From: Fibrisoma limi BUZ 3
GTDB lineage: Bacteria > Bacteroidota > Bacteroidia > Cytophagales > Spirosomataceae
Direction: 5' to 3'
DNA length: 64,000 nt
NCBI RefSeq assembly: GCF_000296815.2
Contig: NZ_CAIT01000005.1
Coordinates: forward strand, 248,001 to 312,000
Under the pieces are notes generated by a model. The model did not search any database, was not told the DNA's origin, and saw nothing but the letters and a program-made list of their open reading frames with translations. Both the position numbers and the translations under genes were made by a program. This document shows, one piece after another, positions 51,182 to 60,971 of the stretch; positions within the stretch are counted from its first letter, which is position 1, and each line of letters opens with the position of its first letter.

Positions 51182-51622
51182 TCAGGAAGTTGTAAGCTGC
51201 TGGATGAACTGCTGTAGCTCATCGGGGCGCTGGGTACCGATGAGTAGTTTCCGGCCATCGGCTTTGTCGATCATTAACCCTTTGTTGCCGGCGATGTTAT
51301 AAGCCCAGCCGTCGAAGATCCAGCGGATGCCGTAGCCGATGAAACCGTAGCTCCGAACGTCGGCGGTTTTTATGGCCGACCAGGGTACCATGCGCCAGGG
51401 TATCACTGAAAAAAAACGGTAATGCACGCCTTGCTCATCTACTCGGGTGTCTAACCGCATTGACGCAATCAGCCCAACTGCACCAACTACCAGAATGAAC
51501 GGCAGCCAGAGTCCAACCGAAGGATCTTTCAGCAAGGCCATGACCATCGCCACCAGGGAAAATAGTAACAGCGCCCAGATCCACCACTGACGGAAACGCT
51601 GGGTTTCAGTAAACGCCTGCAT
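51182..51622 (-). CDS. Small membrane protein with PH-like C-terminus
   Basis: 146 residues, two hydrophobic segments near the N-terminus (WWIWALLLFSLVAMVMALL and LWLPFILVVGAVGLIASM), then a beta-rich end (VHYRFFSVIPWRMVPWSAIKTADVRSYGFIGYGIRW) resembling bacterial PH-like domains. Ends 7 bases before the next minus-strand gene's region; probably in the same unit as the gene at 51629. Confidence 0.65.
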   Translation of the reverse strand: MQAFTETQRFRQWWIWALLLFSLVAMVMALLKDPSVGLWLPFILVVGAVGLIASMRLDTRVDEQGVHYRFFSVIPWRMVPWSAIKTADVRSYGFIGYGIRWIFDGWAYNIAGNKGLMIDKADGRKLLIGTQRPDELQQFIQQLTTS

Positions 51623-51628
51623 AACCGA

Positions 51629-52891
51629 TTAGGTCTTCTGCTTCTTCTTTTTGGCTGCGGGGAACAGAATGTTGTTCAGTATCAACCGATACCCCGCCGA
51701 GTTCGGGTGCAGGTTCAGGTCGGTCGGTTCCTCACCGATCTCGTGCCGATAGTCTTCGGGATCATGGCCGCCATAGAACGTAAAGAACCCTTTGCCATAA
51801 GGGCTATGGATGTAGCGGGCTTCGCCGGCCGAGCGATTTTCGGCCATAATCACAACCTCCGGCTTGATCAGGTTCTTTTTAAACGCGGTCGTTTGCCCCA
51901 TAAATCCTTTGATGACGTTCAGGTGATTCTGCGTCAGCATAGTCGGAATGGGGTCATACTTGGCCGAAAACTGGAATAGCGAGAAGTAATCATTGTGTTC
52001 GCTGAGGCCGCGCTCTTCCGGCTGGTTGTCGATGTTCGAGAACTCGATGACGTACGGATTCGTAAACACCTGGAAGTTGCGGAACGCAAACGTCTGGCTA
52101 AAATCCAGTTTGCTGTTGGCATTCGGATCGAACCCGTCGCCGTCGTAGAACGCATCGACGATGTCGGTGTTCTGGCTCGCCAGGGCGATGTCAAACGTAT
52201 CGGTAGCATTGCACATGGCGAACAGATACCCGCCCCCCAGCACAAAATCCCGGATTTTCTGCGACACGGCCCGCTTCAGGTGCGGTACTTTCGAGAAGCC
52301 GAATTTGCGGGCAATGGTTTCCGATTCCTGCTTCTGCTGAATGTACCAGGGCTGGTCTTTGAAATGGAAAAACTTGCCGTACTGGCCCGTAAAGTCCTCA
52401 TGGTGCAGGTGCAGCCAGTCGTACTCCGGGAGCTTGGCGTTCATCACCTCTTCGTCAAACACAACATCATACGGAATCTCAGCGTAGGTCATTACCATCG
52501 TTACGGCGTCGTCCCAGGGCTGTTTGGTCTTAGGTGAGTACACGGCGATTTTTGGCGCTTTCTGGAGCTTAACCGCATCCATGTTGGCGTCGGCCGCAGC
52601 AATTTCGCTCAGAATCTGGGCCGCCTGCGCATCGGAGATAACCTCGTAGCTGACGCCCCGGATCACCAGTTCATTCACGAATGACTGAGTTTGAGGCATC
52701 ATAAACGAGCCGCCCCGGTAGTTCAGCAGCCAGTCAATTTCGGTATCGTGGGTTTTCAACACCCAATAAGCGATACCATACGCTTTAAGATGATTCTTCT
52801 GGGCATCGTCCATGGGAATCAGAATCTTGGACGCCCAGGCCTGTGCGGTTAGCGTCAAAATGAGGATAAGCGGTGTCAGTAGCCGTTTCAT
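51629..52891 (-). CDS. Secreted protein often annotated as asparagine synthetase B
   Basis: 420 residues with a signal peptide (RLLTPLILILTLTAQAWAS). The mature protein contains HLHHEDFTGQYGKFFHF near 155, GGGYLFAMCNATDTFDIALAS near 228, and YYGGHDPEDYRHEIGE-like sequence near 385. It does not show the synthetase PPi loop or amidotransferase Cys, so the usual database label is unlikely to be right. A periplasmic ThuA-like or novel fold is an alternative. Function unknown. Confidence 0.7.
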   Translation of the reverse strand: MKRLLTPLILILTLTAQAWASKILIPMDDAQKNHLKAYGIAYWVLKTHDTEIDWLLNYRGGSFMMPQTQSFVNELVIRGVSYEVISDAQAAQILSEIAAADANMDAVKLQKAPKIAVYSPKTKQPWDDAVTMVMTYAEIPYDVVFDEEVMNAKLPEYDWLHLHHEDFTGQYGKFFHFKDQPWYIQQKQESETIARKFGFSKVPHLKRAVSQKIRDFVLGGGYLFAMCNATDTFDIALASQNTDIVDAFYDGDGFDPNANSKLDFSQTFAFRNFQVFTNPYVIEFSNIDNQPEERGLSEHNDYFSLFQFSAKYDPIPTMLTQNHLNVIKGFMGQTTAFKKNLIKPEVVIMAENRSAGEARYIHSPYGKGFFTFYGGHDPEDYRHEIGEEPTDLNLHPNSAGYRLILNNILFPAAKKKKQKT

Positions 52892-53060
52892 TGGTTTTCA
52901 GTTTACCCAGGCGTAGCGTAGCTTTGTACTAGTAACGAATATAAGCAAATTTTGTGCAAAAAAAGCGCCGGGTATGGGGCGAAGGGCAAAGGGGTGAAAA
53001 AAACGTTATTCCCCTTTCCGGACCCGCTGCCCCACGCCCGTTACCCCACGTTGCCTTACT

Positions 53061-54299
53061 ATGGACTTCATCGAAAACATTCGCGAAGGGCTACGTTCCA
53101 TTGCCGGCAACCGGCTGCGGACGATCCTAACGTCGCTCATCATCGCCATCGGCATTACGTCGCTGGTGGGAATTCTGACCGCCATCGACGGTATTCAGAG
53201 TTCGGTCGACAGCAGCTTTGCCGGGTTGGGAGCCAATACGTTTACCATCGCGGCCCGTCAGGAGGTTAGTCGGATCAGCGGTCGGGTGCGGCAACAGGAT
53301 CAGCCCGTTGATTACCACCAGGCTATTGCTTTCAAGCGACGGTTTCCGTACGGAGCCACAATCGCCATCTCGACGGTCGTGACCAGTTCGGCTCAGCCGA
53401 AATACGGCTCCCGGAAGATGAACCCCAACGCGCTGGTGGTGGGTGGCGACGAAGCGTACTTGAACGTGAAGGGGTACACCTTGCAAAATGGCCGTAATCT
53501 GACCAGCAACGACCTGAATTATTCCCTCAACGTAGCCATCATCGGCAGCGAGGTCGCCAATACGTTATTTGAGAAAAAAATCAACCCCATCAATCAGTCC
53601 ATCCGTGTTTCGGGGGCGCAGTACAAGGTAATCGGGGTGCTGGAACGTAAGGGCGGTTTGTCCGACGGCAACGAAGACCGGATTATTCTGATTCCGCTGG
53701 ATAACGCCCGGGCGCTGGCCGGAACCCGCAAGCTGACGTTCGACATTACGGCCTCTGCCCCTGACCTGTCGAGCCAGGACATTGCCGTTGGCGAGGCAAG
53801 GGGGGTGATGCGGCAGATCCGGCGCGACCCGCTGGGGCAACCAGATTCGTTCGAAATTCAGCGGGCGGACGATCTGCTCAAAGAAACGCAGGAAATTACC
53901 GGCTACCTGCGGGTGGGCGGGTTTGGAATTGGCTTCATCACCCTGCTGGGAGCCTCCATTGCCCTGCTGAACATCATGTTGGTGTCTGTAACGGAACGTA
54001 CCCGCGAAATTGGCATCCGGAAGTCGCTGGGCGCTACGCCGAAGCGGATTCGCGAGCAATTTCTGATCGAGGCCATCGTGATCTGCCTGCTGGGTGGTCT
54101 GGGCGGGGTTATCCTTGGGCTTAGTATCGGTAATCTTATTTCCATGCTGATTAGCGGGGGTGAAGGCGGCTTCGTGGTACCCTGGGCCTGGATGGGACTG
54201 GGGATCGTGGTATGCGTGGCCGTCGGGCTGTTTGCCGGAATATACCCCGCCGTTCGCGCGTCCAAACTCGACCCCATCGAAGCGTTGCGGTATGAATAA
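53061..54299 (+). CDS. MacB-type ABC transporter permease
   Basis: 412 residues. The first membrane helix (LRTILTSLIIAIGITSLVGILTAI) is near 20-42, a periplasmic MacB_PCD domain spans about 45-280, and three C-terminal helices carry the FtsX fold with the coupling motif TERTREIGIRKSLGATPKRIREQF near 312 and a PAVRASKLDPIEALRYE end. It needs a separate ATPase, which is not beside it. Substrate unknown. Confidence 0.88.
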   Translation: MDFIENIREGLRSIAGNRLRTILTSLIIAIGITSLVGILTAIDGIQSSVDSSFAGLGANTFTIAARQEVSRISGRVRQQDQPVDYHQAIAFKRRFPYGATIAISTVVTSSAQPKYGSRKMNPNALVVGGDEAYLNVKGYTLQNGRNLTSNDLNYSLNVAIIGSEVANTLFEKKINPINQSIRVSGAQYKVIGVLERKGGLSDGNEDRIILIPLDNARALAGTRKLTFDITASAPDLSSQDIAVGEARGVMRQIRRDPLGQPDSFEIQRADDLLKETQEITGYLRVGGFGIGFITLLGASIALLNIMLVSVTERTREIGIRKSLGATPKRIREQFLIEAIVICLLGGLGGVILGLSIGNLISMLISGGEGGFVVPWAWMGLGIVVCVAVGLFAGIYPAVRASKLDPIEALRYE

Positions 54300-54337
54300 A
54301 AGGGGATGAGAGGGAGGAAAGGGAGGATGGGATGTTC

Positions 54338-57300
54338 CTACTCCTTTCCTTCCTTCCTCCTTTCCTCCCCTTTCTCCTCCTCTGGTAAATAGACCGTAAA
54401 TGTGGTTCCGACACCGGGCTGGCTTCGAACGGCGATGGTACCGCCGTGGTTTTCGGCTACTCGCCGGGCAATGGACAGGCCGAGGCCCGTTCCCGGATAC
54501 TGATTGCGGCCGTGCAGCCGCTCGAAAAGTTGGAAAACACGGTCGCTGTATTGTTCGTCGAAGCCGATGCCGTTGTCTGCCACACTGATCGCTGTCCACT
54601 GTTTAGGCTGCCGGTCGGGAATGCTGGCCGGAACGGCTTTCCAGGAAACCTGTTCCGCTAGTACCGAAATGACGGGTTGTTCGGCTCCCGGTGTACCGAG
54701 TGGTTTGGCAAACTTCAGCGCGTTGCTCAGCAGGTTCTGAAAGAGTTGCCGCAGTTGGGTGGCGTTACCCAGAAGGGTTGGTAGAGCGCCGATGGTGAGC
54801 CGGGCGTTCTTTTCCTGAATCAGTGTATCGAGATCGTTCCGTATGGTCTGAAGCAAGTCTGTCAGGCTAACCTCCGCAACTATTTCCTGCTGCGTTGATA
54901 ACCGTGAATAGGTAAGCAGGTCGCGAATCAGGGTCTGCATTCGTCCGGCCGCCGACTGCATCCGCAGCACGATGTCCTGCCCATTGGAATCGAGGGCTGA
55001 CCCGTATTGCTGGCGGAGGATGTCGCCAAAGGACTGAATTTTTCGCAGCGGCTCCTGCAGGTCGTGCGAAGCTACGTAGGCAAACTGTTCGAGGTTATGG
55101 TTCGAACGCTGTAGTTCCGTAATGAGCTGTTCGGATCGGTTCAGGGCTTCCCTCAGCAGGGTTTGATCCTGAGCGGCTACGATGAGCCCGTCGCCATGGC
55201 GGATGAGGGACAGGTTGAACCACCCGTCAATGCCCTTGTCGGAAAAGTACTGCTCAAAGCGTTGCGGTTCGCCGGTTTCAACAACCTCGACGTACCGGTC
55301 GAAAAGGCCCGAAGTCAGTAAGTTGGGTAAAACGTCGAGCATGGTCCGATTGGGTGTTTCGCTGATCGGGTGACCTACTAGCCGGGCATTGGCTTCGTTC
55401 TGAAGGATGTACCGAAAGTCGATAATCGTACCGGTTTCATTGCGAATCGCTTCAAACAGTGAAATGGGCGTCTGGCAGCCATCAAGCACGGTCTGAAGAA
55501 TAGACGCCTGCTGCTCAACTTTCAGGATGGCTTTCTTGCTGGTCGTGATGTCGTTGAACATCACGACGATGCCTTCGCCCAGCTTGCTGATGGCTACGTC
55601 AAACCAGGAGTCAATATGGGGGTAATAATGCTCAACCCTGGAAAACTGGCCGGTCTGATACACCTCCGCGTAACGGTCCCATAACCCAATTTCTTTGGTT
55701 TGAGGATAAATCTCGGTCATGGTTTTGCCCATCACCTCTTCATACGTTCGTTTGGAAAGGCGCAGCGAGGCTTCGTTGGTCATCGCCACTCTCAGGTCCA
55801 GCAACTGGCCGCTTTCGTCCAGTACAGGGTCGTATAAGGTTATGGCGCTCAGCGACGAATTCATAATGCCTTCCAGCAACTCATGCTGCTGCTGTAGTTT
55901 GACCAGCGCCTGCTGACTTTCCGTAATGTCTGTGAAGACGGAGATGAGCGTATCGGCGTCGATTCGTGCTACGGCCAACTGAAGCCAGCCGTTGATACGG
56001 GGATAGGGAAACGATACGTGAAACGGTTCCCCACTTTCCATGACATGGCGATAGGCCGCCAGCAGACCCGACGAAACAAACTGAGGGTTTAACTGGCTGA
56101 TGGGTTTGGACAAGGCGTCGGCCTGTGTGTGGCCGCCCATCGCCAAAGCCGCCGGATTGATCAGAACGGCCTGAAAATCGACAATCTGGCCGGCATCATT
56201 TCGGATAGTACGTTCCACCGTAATGCTGTTCGGCGACTGATCCATTACGCTGTCCAGAAACGTTTTCTGGCGCTCGATCGTAAGACTGGCCAGCTTTAGT
56301 TCACTGATGTCTTTAAACGACAGCACAAAACCCTGGGCCAGTGGGGTTGCCGAAATAAGAAACCAACCATCATAACCATCGGCCAGATAGTGAAACTCGA
56401 ACGTTTGTGGTTCACCGGACTCGACGACCTCAATGTACCGCTGAAACAATCCGATTTTTTTGACGTCCTGAAAAAACCGGGTCATGGGCTGCCCAACAAT
56501 CTGATCACCCGGCAAACCAATGAGCTGATTGACAAACGCGTTGGTCAGGCGGTAAATGAAGTCAACAATCTGGCCAGCCTCATCCCGGACGGTTTCGCAG
56601 TAGGTAATGTAGCTATCAGACGAATCCATCATCCCCTGTAGCATGTCCTGCTGTTCAAGTAGCCGCTGCTTGGATTGTTTTTCAACGTCAATATCCTGAA
56701 ACAGCGTATAGAAACCGTCGCCGAATGCCTGAGTGTGCACCAGATACCACCGCTGTTTCACCGGCCAGAAAATCTCCCGGTTGACGACTTCATTTTCGTC
56801 GACCACCCGACGCAGGATTTCGGCATCAATCCGGTTCTCCGGCCGACGCTGAAACAGCAGTTGTTGTTCCAGTTGCTCGGGCGAGACGCCCAGGATATCG
56901 AGAGCGAGCTGGTTGTAATATACCGTCCGGTAATCGAGGATATGGCCGTCGGTTCCGCGGACGGTTTCGTAGACGACAATGCCGTTCAGGGTGTTATTCA
57001 GCGCAAACGACAGTAATTCGTTTTGCCGCCATAAGGCTGTTTCCGTCAGTACGGTCAGGGTAATGCCCCGGTCGTAAGGGACCATCGTCAGGTCATAGCA
57101 GGTGCGTCCATTCGCATGGTTGGTAAGCCAGGCTGTATGCTGTTTCGACTGACCGGTTTTCAGCGCATCGGCGGCTAGATCCTGTAGGGAAGCTTCGGCA
57201 AAGAAAGAAACTGCCGGATCAGCGGAGTCACTCGAAACGGTAGTGAGCAGGGTGTTGGCGGTCCGATTGGTAAGCAGGGGATGCCACTGCCGGATGGCGC

Positions 57301-57442
57301 CGGATTCTTCTTTTTGAGCTTCGTAGACAATTATTCCGCAGGAAGCACCGTCCAAGGCAGTCTGCATAAGGGAATGATCTGTCTCAGAGGCCGATGCAGC
57401 GGAGGTTGGCATCATAACGTTACTGGCCTGATTAACACTCAC
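54338..57442 (-). CDS. Multi-PAS sensor histidine kinase
   Basis: 1034 residues from GTG 57442 (ATG 57415 also possible). Six PAS-like modules occur in tandem from about residue 25 to 765; four of them repeat the pattern of a linker helix, then (S/T)ITxxxxxxDExGxxxDF. After them come HisKA with FAYVASHDLQEPLRKIQ near 790, the N box FQNLLSNALKFAKP near 905, G1 VADNGIGFDE near 960 and the F/G2 region GTGLGLSIARRVAENHGG near 995. No transmembrane segment is seen, so it is probably a cytoplasmic sensor. No adjacent response regulator. Confidence 0.88.
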   Translation of the reverse strand: MSVNQASNVMMPTSAASASETDHSLMQTALDGASCGIIVYEAQKEESGAIRQWHPLLTNRTANTLLTTVSSDSADPAVSFFAEASLQDLAADALKTGQSKQHTAWLTNHANGRTCYDLTMVPYDRGITLTVLTETALWRQNELLSFALNNTLNGIVVYETVRGTDGHILDYRTVYYNQLALDILGVSPEQLEQQLLFQRRPENRIDAEILRRVVDENEVVNREIFWPVKQRWYLVHTQAFGDGFYTLFQDIDVEKQSKQRLLEQQDMLQGMMDSSDSYITYCETVRDEAGQIVDFIYRLTNAFVNQLIGLPGDQIVGQPMTRFFQDVKKIGLFQRYIEVVESGEPQTFEFHYLADGYDGWFLISATPLAQGFVLSFKDISELKLASLTIERQKTFLDSVMDQSPNSITVERTIRNDAGQIVDFQAVLINPAALAMGGHTQADALSKPISQLNPQFVSSGLLAAYRHVMESGEPFHVSFPYPRINGWLQLAVARIDADTLISVFTDITESQQALVKLQQQHELLEGIMNSSLSAITLYDPVLDESGQLLDLRVAMTNEASLRLSKRTYEEVMGKTMTEIYPQTKEIGLWDRYAEVYQTGQFSRVEHYYPHIDSWFDVAISKLGEGIVVMFNDITTSKKAILKVEQQASILQTVLDGCQTPISLFEAIRNETGTIIDFRYILQNEANARLVGHPISETPNRTMLDVLPNLLTSGLFDRYVEVVETGEPQRFEQYFSDKGIDGWFNLSLIRHGDGLIVAAQDQTLLREALNRSEQLITELQRSNHNLEQFAYVASHDLQEPLRKIQSFGDILRQQYGSALDSNGQDIVLRMQSAAGRMQTLIRDLLTYSRLSTQQEIVAEVSLTDLLQTIRNDLDTLIQEKNARLTIGALPTLLGNATQLRQLFQNLLSNALKFAKPLGTPGAEQPVISVLAEQVSWKAVPASIPDRQPKQWTAISVADNGIGFDEQYSDRVFQLFERLHGRNQYPGTGLGLSIARRVAENHGGTIAVRSQPGVGTTFTVYLPEEEKGEERRKEGKE

Positions 57443-57585
57443 CTGGTAAAGTGTACTTACTACAAAGTAACGACATAGTTGAGATTCAGCAATAGCCGTT
57501 TTCCGATAATCTACTGTACGAAACAGGCTGACTTGCTGAGTACCAACTGGTAATGCCAGTTACGTATGATTGAGTTTTTATTTTG

Positions 57586-57617
57586 TTTGTAAAATAGGCG
57601 ACAGTCTTCTACTTTTG
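57586..57617 (+). promoter_or_regulatory. Promoter of tRNA-Leu
   Basis: TTTG at 57586-57589, 20 bases, TACTTTTG at 57610-57617. Same layout as the tRNA-Thr promoter. Confidence 0.8.
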
Positions 57618-57652
57618 CACCCACGTTCGCCAAAGCGGACCGTTTCCAGAAG

Positions 57653-57736
57653 GCCGGGATGGCGGAATCGGTAGACGCGTTGGTCTCAAACACCAATGTC
57701 TGCAAGGACATGCCGGTTCGAGTCCGGCTCCCGGTA
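57653..57736 (+). tRNA. tRNA-Leu (anticodon CAA)
   Basis: 84 bases with a long variable arm. Acceptor GCCGGGA pairs with TCCCGGT; anticodon stem TTGGT/ACCAA closes CTCAAAC, anticodon CAA (codon TTG). T arm GTTCGAGTC. CCA not encoded. Confidence 0.93.
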
Positions 57737-57741
57737 CATAC

Positions 57742-57781
57742 AAAGCGCTTAACTAATTGACGTCAATTGGTTAAGCGCTTT
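57742..57781 (+). terminator. tRNA-Leu terminator
   Basis: 19-bp stem with one wobble (57742-57760, 57763-57781) then a T-run. Confidence 0.85.
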
Positions 57782-57997
57782 TTCTTTGGGTTGGTGTATG
57801 GTTTTGTGTGTGCCATGTTTTGGTTATTATCTATTTATGATGGTAAACCGGGCTGCCTACTACTGCTGGAACCAGGCCTCATGCTAAGGTGGTCGGTCCG
57901 AAAGCTAACTTTTACGGGGCCACCTACCCGCTGATTATCCGCTGAGCGGTTGTTTGTGTAAGCCCTGGCTGATTAGTGTTTCAACAACCCCGGACTG

Positions 57998-59293
57998 ATG
58001 GCCAAATCAACCCCTGATCACGATTTTCAGCTTCATCAGCTTAGAGATTATCTCTACGCTCGCCGGGAAAGTATCTTAAATCAGTGGCGGACCCGATGCG
58101 CGGTGGAGGAAGAACTGCATACACGTACCAGTTTTTCGCGCGAGGAGTTCAACGACCAACTGCCGGTACTGCTTAATATCTTTTCTCAGCGGATCGTCGA
58201 TGAGCCTGAAGAGGCCGACGCCATAGATCGGTCGGGTCAGCATGGCTTACACCGCTGGCAGCGTGGCTACTCATTGGCCGAGCTGTTTAATGAACTGAAT
58301 AACTTCTATGATGTCGTTGAAAACGAGCTGCATCAGTTTCTGGAGCTGTATCCGCAAACCCTGCCTCAGGTCATAACCCAGGCGCATCGTCAACTGCTGC
58401 GCTTGTCAAAAGACATGACGATGGGCAGCATGATGTATTATGATCAGCTGCGGCAAACGACGGCCGCTGAGCAGGCACAGGCGCTTCAACTGGCTTTGGA
58501 TAACATTCAGCAGTTGACCAGACAGCGTAGCGAACACCTGCGTCAGGCTTCCCATGATCTGCGGGGTAGCTTTGGCATCCTTTCGGGAGCTGCCCATCTG
58601 TTACAGTTGCCCAGCAAAGAGGAAGAACGGGCACAGTATCTGGAGATGTTAAGCCGCAATCTGCTCTTAACCCAGCACATGCTCAATCAGCTTATGGACT
58701 ACGCCCGGCTGGAAGCGGGGCAGGAAAGCGTTGATAGCAAATCGTTTGACGCGGCTGACTTGTTGCGGGACCTGGTGAAAGGAGCGCAGGGCTTTGCTAA
58801 AAGTCGCAATTTGATTCTCAGGGCCGATGGGCCCGACAAGCTACCCGTGGTGGGGGATGCCCTGAAGGTGCAACGTATTGTGCAGAATCTGCTTGTCAAT
58901 GCCCTCAAGTACACGCCCAGCGGCTGGGTAAGCGTTTCGTGGACGCTGGAAAACGATACCCGTTGGGTGGTGAGCGTACAGGATACGGGACCGGGGTTGA
59001 GTGAGGGGCCAACGGCCTTGCTGGCCGATCAGTTGCAACCCTTAGTTGAGCCGACCGGCTCTCACCAGCCGGATTCCCCCAAAGATTATCCCGGTGAAAG
59101 CGTACCGCCCACCAGTCATAAGAAAGGGGAGAGTAGTCAGCGGGACGGCGAAGGCCTTGGGCTGTTCGTAGTCAAACGTCTGTGTGAACTATTGAAAGCC
59201 AGTATGGACATCGAGACCAGCCAGGCAGGAACGCTGATTCGGATTCGGCTGCTGGTCAACCAACAGATCTCCGAACAAGAAAATAACCGCTGA
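57998..59293 (+). CDS. Sensor histidine kinase with RsbRD-like N-terminal domain
   Basis: 431 residues. Residues about 1-165 resemble the RsbRD_N/globin-like sensory fold (ESILNQWRTRCAVEEELHTRTSF, LHRWQRGYSLAELFNELNNFYD). HisKA has LRQASHDLRGSFGILSG near 180-196. The N box is VQNLLVNALKYTPSGW near 295, G1 VQDTGPGL near 325 and G2 GEGLGLFVVKRL near 385, separated by an unusual linker of about 50 polar residues. Soluble; the partner regulator is not adjacent. Confidence 0.85.
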   Translation: MAKSTPDHDFQLHQLRDYLYARRESILNQWRTRCAVEEELHTRTSFSREEFNDQLPVLLNIFSQRIVDEPEEADAIDRSGQHGLHRWQRGYSLAELFNELNNFYDVVENELHQFLELYPQTLPQVITQAHRQLLRLSKDMTMGSMMYYDQLRQTTAAEQAQALQLALDNIQQLTRQRSEHLRQASHDLRGSFGILSGAAHLLQLPSKEEERAQYLEMLSRNLLLTQHMLNQLMDYARLEAGQESVDSKSFDAADLLRDLVKGAQGFAKSRNLILRADGPDKLPVVGDALKVQRIVQNLLVNALKYTPSGWVSVSWTLENDTRWVVSVQDTGPGLSEGPTALLADQLQPLVEPTGSHQPDSPKDYPGESVPPTSHKKGESSQRDGEGLGLFVVKRLCELLKASMDIETSQAGTLIRIRLLVNQQISEQENNR

Positions 59294-60071
59294 TCGTCGC
59301 CAGGTAGTACTGCTTTTAGGTAGCTGAAAACCAACGTTAGGCGTTCAAATATCCCGGCTTTCTACCAGGGCATACCGGTAGTTCTCATGCTTTTGAATGA
59401 TACACTGACAATTGCGCAGCATACCGTAGCCAAGTCATTTTACCTAAACCGTTTCCGGGGGTTGGGATGGGAAAGCAAGCTGCCGGAAGACTGAACGAGT
59501 CGCACCTGCGCAACACATTCCTTGAGAAAAAGTGGGCTTTGATTAAACGTAGCACGGTGTTGATTGTCCAAAGCACGTAAATCAGTTGTGTACAAAATTG
59601 CTTTACGATTAAATCGCGAAAAGCCGGGGCCCTGATGCACCCGGCTTTTGTTATAGACACAAGTATGTAGGTTGTCCGACAGCACCGGGAACTTAGAAAC
59701 ATCAGGTGTCTGGAAACATCCTGCTCAGGAGGTTACCTTTTTAGGTCATTTACTACATTATTTATATAAGAATACTATAGTGTGAAGGGTAATCGGTACA
59801 ATTGAACAAATAGTTCTCACAACGAGACAAAGTAAAATCCTTTTGCGAAACATTCTAACGGTATCGCTATTGTGCCCAATTTTTAATGAATTAAAATTAA
59901 TCAGATTGATTTAGTAAGCGCCTGTGGCGTTTATGGTGACTGATGTCTGAACAATTCAAACAGGATGCTAAAATGGGGTTAGTCAATTTTAAATTGGAAT
60001 CATACCGTTTTAATTAATTTTGTTTAACTTATTGGCCGAAATAGGTGCGAAAAATTAAACAAATTAGAGTT
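59294..60071. other. Long non-coding stretch with an orphan terminator-like hairpin
   Basis: About 780 bases between the histidine kinase and the helical pair. AAAAGCCGGG (59619-59628) pairs with CCCGGCTTTT (59640-59649), a good terminator with no gene directly upstream. 59730-60060 is very AT-rich. No frame with a convincing start, tRNA or repeat is seen. A small RNA ending at 59649 is possible. Confidence 0.55.
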
Positions 60072-60410
60072 ATGAATACCCGGAAGGCCTCTTTTAACAT
60101 CTCTGAATCGAAAGAAGAAAGCATTCTTACCGACTGGCTCACACAGGTGGTATTGTTTCATCGGTTGTTCCAGCAACTGAGTCAGTTTAGCTCGATCAAG
60201 ACCAATGCTGGTCAGTGTTCGACTCAGACAATCCAGCATATGCATGAGACCGCTAAGAGAGAATTTAAAGATATGCTTGAAGATGTCCAGGAAGTCGATG
60301 CTTCGCTTGATAAGCATTGGCTCAAGCTCAAGATCCATACGTCTCGTCTTGAGCAATTAAATCAGTGCTTGCAGGTCCGGCTGCAACTAGTCAACCAATC
60401 CAGCAATTAA
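60072..60410 (+). CDS. Helical protein of unknown function (first of pair)
   Basis: 112 residues from ATG 60072 (the frame from 60045 adds 9 residues). All helical: LTDWLTQVVLFHRLFQQLSQF, STQTIQHMHETAKREFKDMLEDVQEVDASLDKHWLKLKIHTSRLEQLNQCLQ. No known domain. Separated by 17 bases from the next gene, so the two probably form an operon behind the AT-rich region. Confidence 0.65.
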   Translation: MNTRKASFNISESKEESILTDWLTQVVLFHRLFQQLSQFSSIKTNAGQCSTQTIQHMHETAKREFKDMLEDVQEVDASLDKHWLKLKIHTSRLEQLNQCLQVRLQLVNQSSN

Positions 60411-60426
60411 GCTCGCGTTACACGCA

Positions 60427-60894
60427 ATGAATCAAGCATCAAAAAACTTGTCCGACCTGCTGGAAACGTACCTGCTGACCGTAGCCAGCCAGACTATCGA
60501 CTCCGCAACACCGAAGCAACAGGCGGACTTTATTCACCTGATTCTTCAAGTGGGGAATGATAGCTCTTTTTTACGGCCCATGGAGGACGCTGATTGCCAA
60601 ATGAGTTATGATGAAGAGAGCAGGAAGCTTAGACAGGACCGTCGCTGGCTGCTTGAGAAGGTGCAGGGTATACTTGATCGGAACCAGGCTTACATGGAGT
60701 ACCTGCAGCAAGCTATCTGTCAGTGTGAGCACTATAATCAGCAGCGATTAGCTATCTGGTTAACTGAAAGCGCCAGAGTACGTATGGAGACACTAAATCA
60801 TCGTCTTTCAAAAAGTTACCAGCAGCTCTTAACAAAGCGTCAGGCGTATCACCGGGCGCTCGAACTGGGTATGAAGCAATTGCTGGTTGAGTAG
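60427..60894 (+). CDS. Helical protein of unknown function (second of pair)
   Basis: 155 residues, all helical, acidic and basic patches mixed: SDLLETYLLTVASQTIDSATPKQQADFIHLILQ, DRRWLLEKVQGILDRNQAYMEYLQQAICQCEHYNQQRLAIWL, NHRLSKSYQQLLTKRQAYHRALELGMKQLL. Not recognised. May interact with the upstream product. Convergent with the LytTR gene. Confidence 0.65.
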   Translation: MNQASKNLSDLLETYLLTVASQTIDSATPKQQADFIHLILQVGNDSSFLRPMEDADCQMSYDEESRKLRQDRRWLLEKVQGILDRNQAYMEYLQQAICQCEHYNQQRLAIWLTESARVRMETLNHRLSKSYQQLLTKRQAYHRALELGMKQLLVE

Positions 60895-60971
60895 GCATTC
60901 TTATGCCGCCCGCAGGTTGCCCACGACTCCAGAAAGTGCAGTAAGCGAGTCGATACACGGTACGTATCGAT

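Noticed and set aside
51629..52891. True asparagine synthetase
   Set aside because: Signal peptide present and neither the amidotransferase Cys nor the ATP-PPi loop is seen.
59385..59702. Minus-strand 105-residue frame
   Set aside because: Spans a terminator-like hairpin, has no support from composition or start, and lies in a region without recognisable coding bias.
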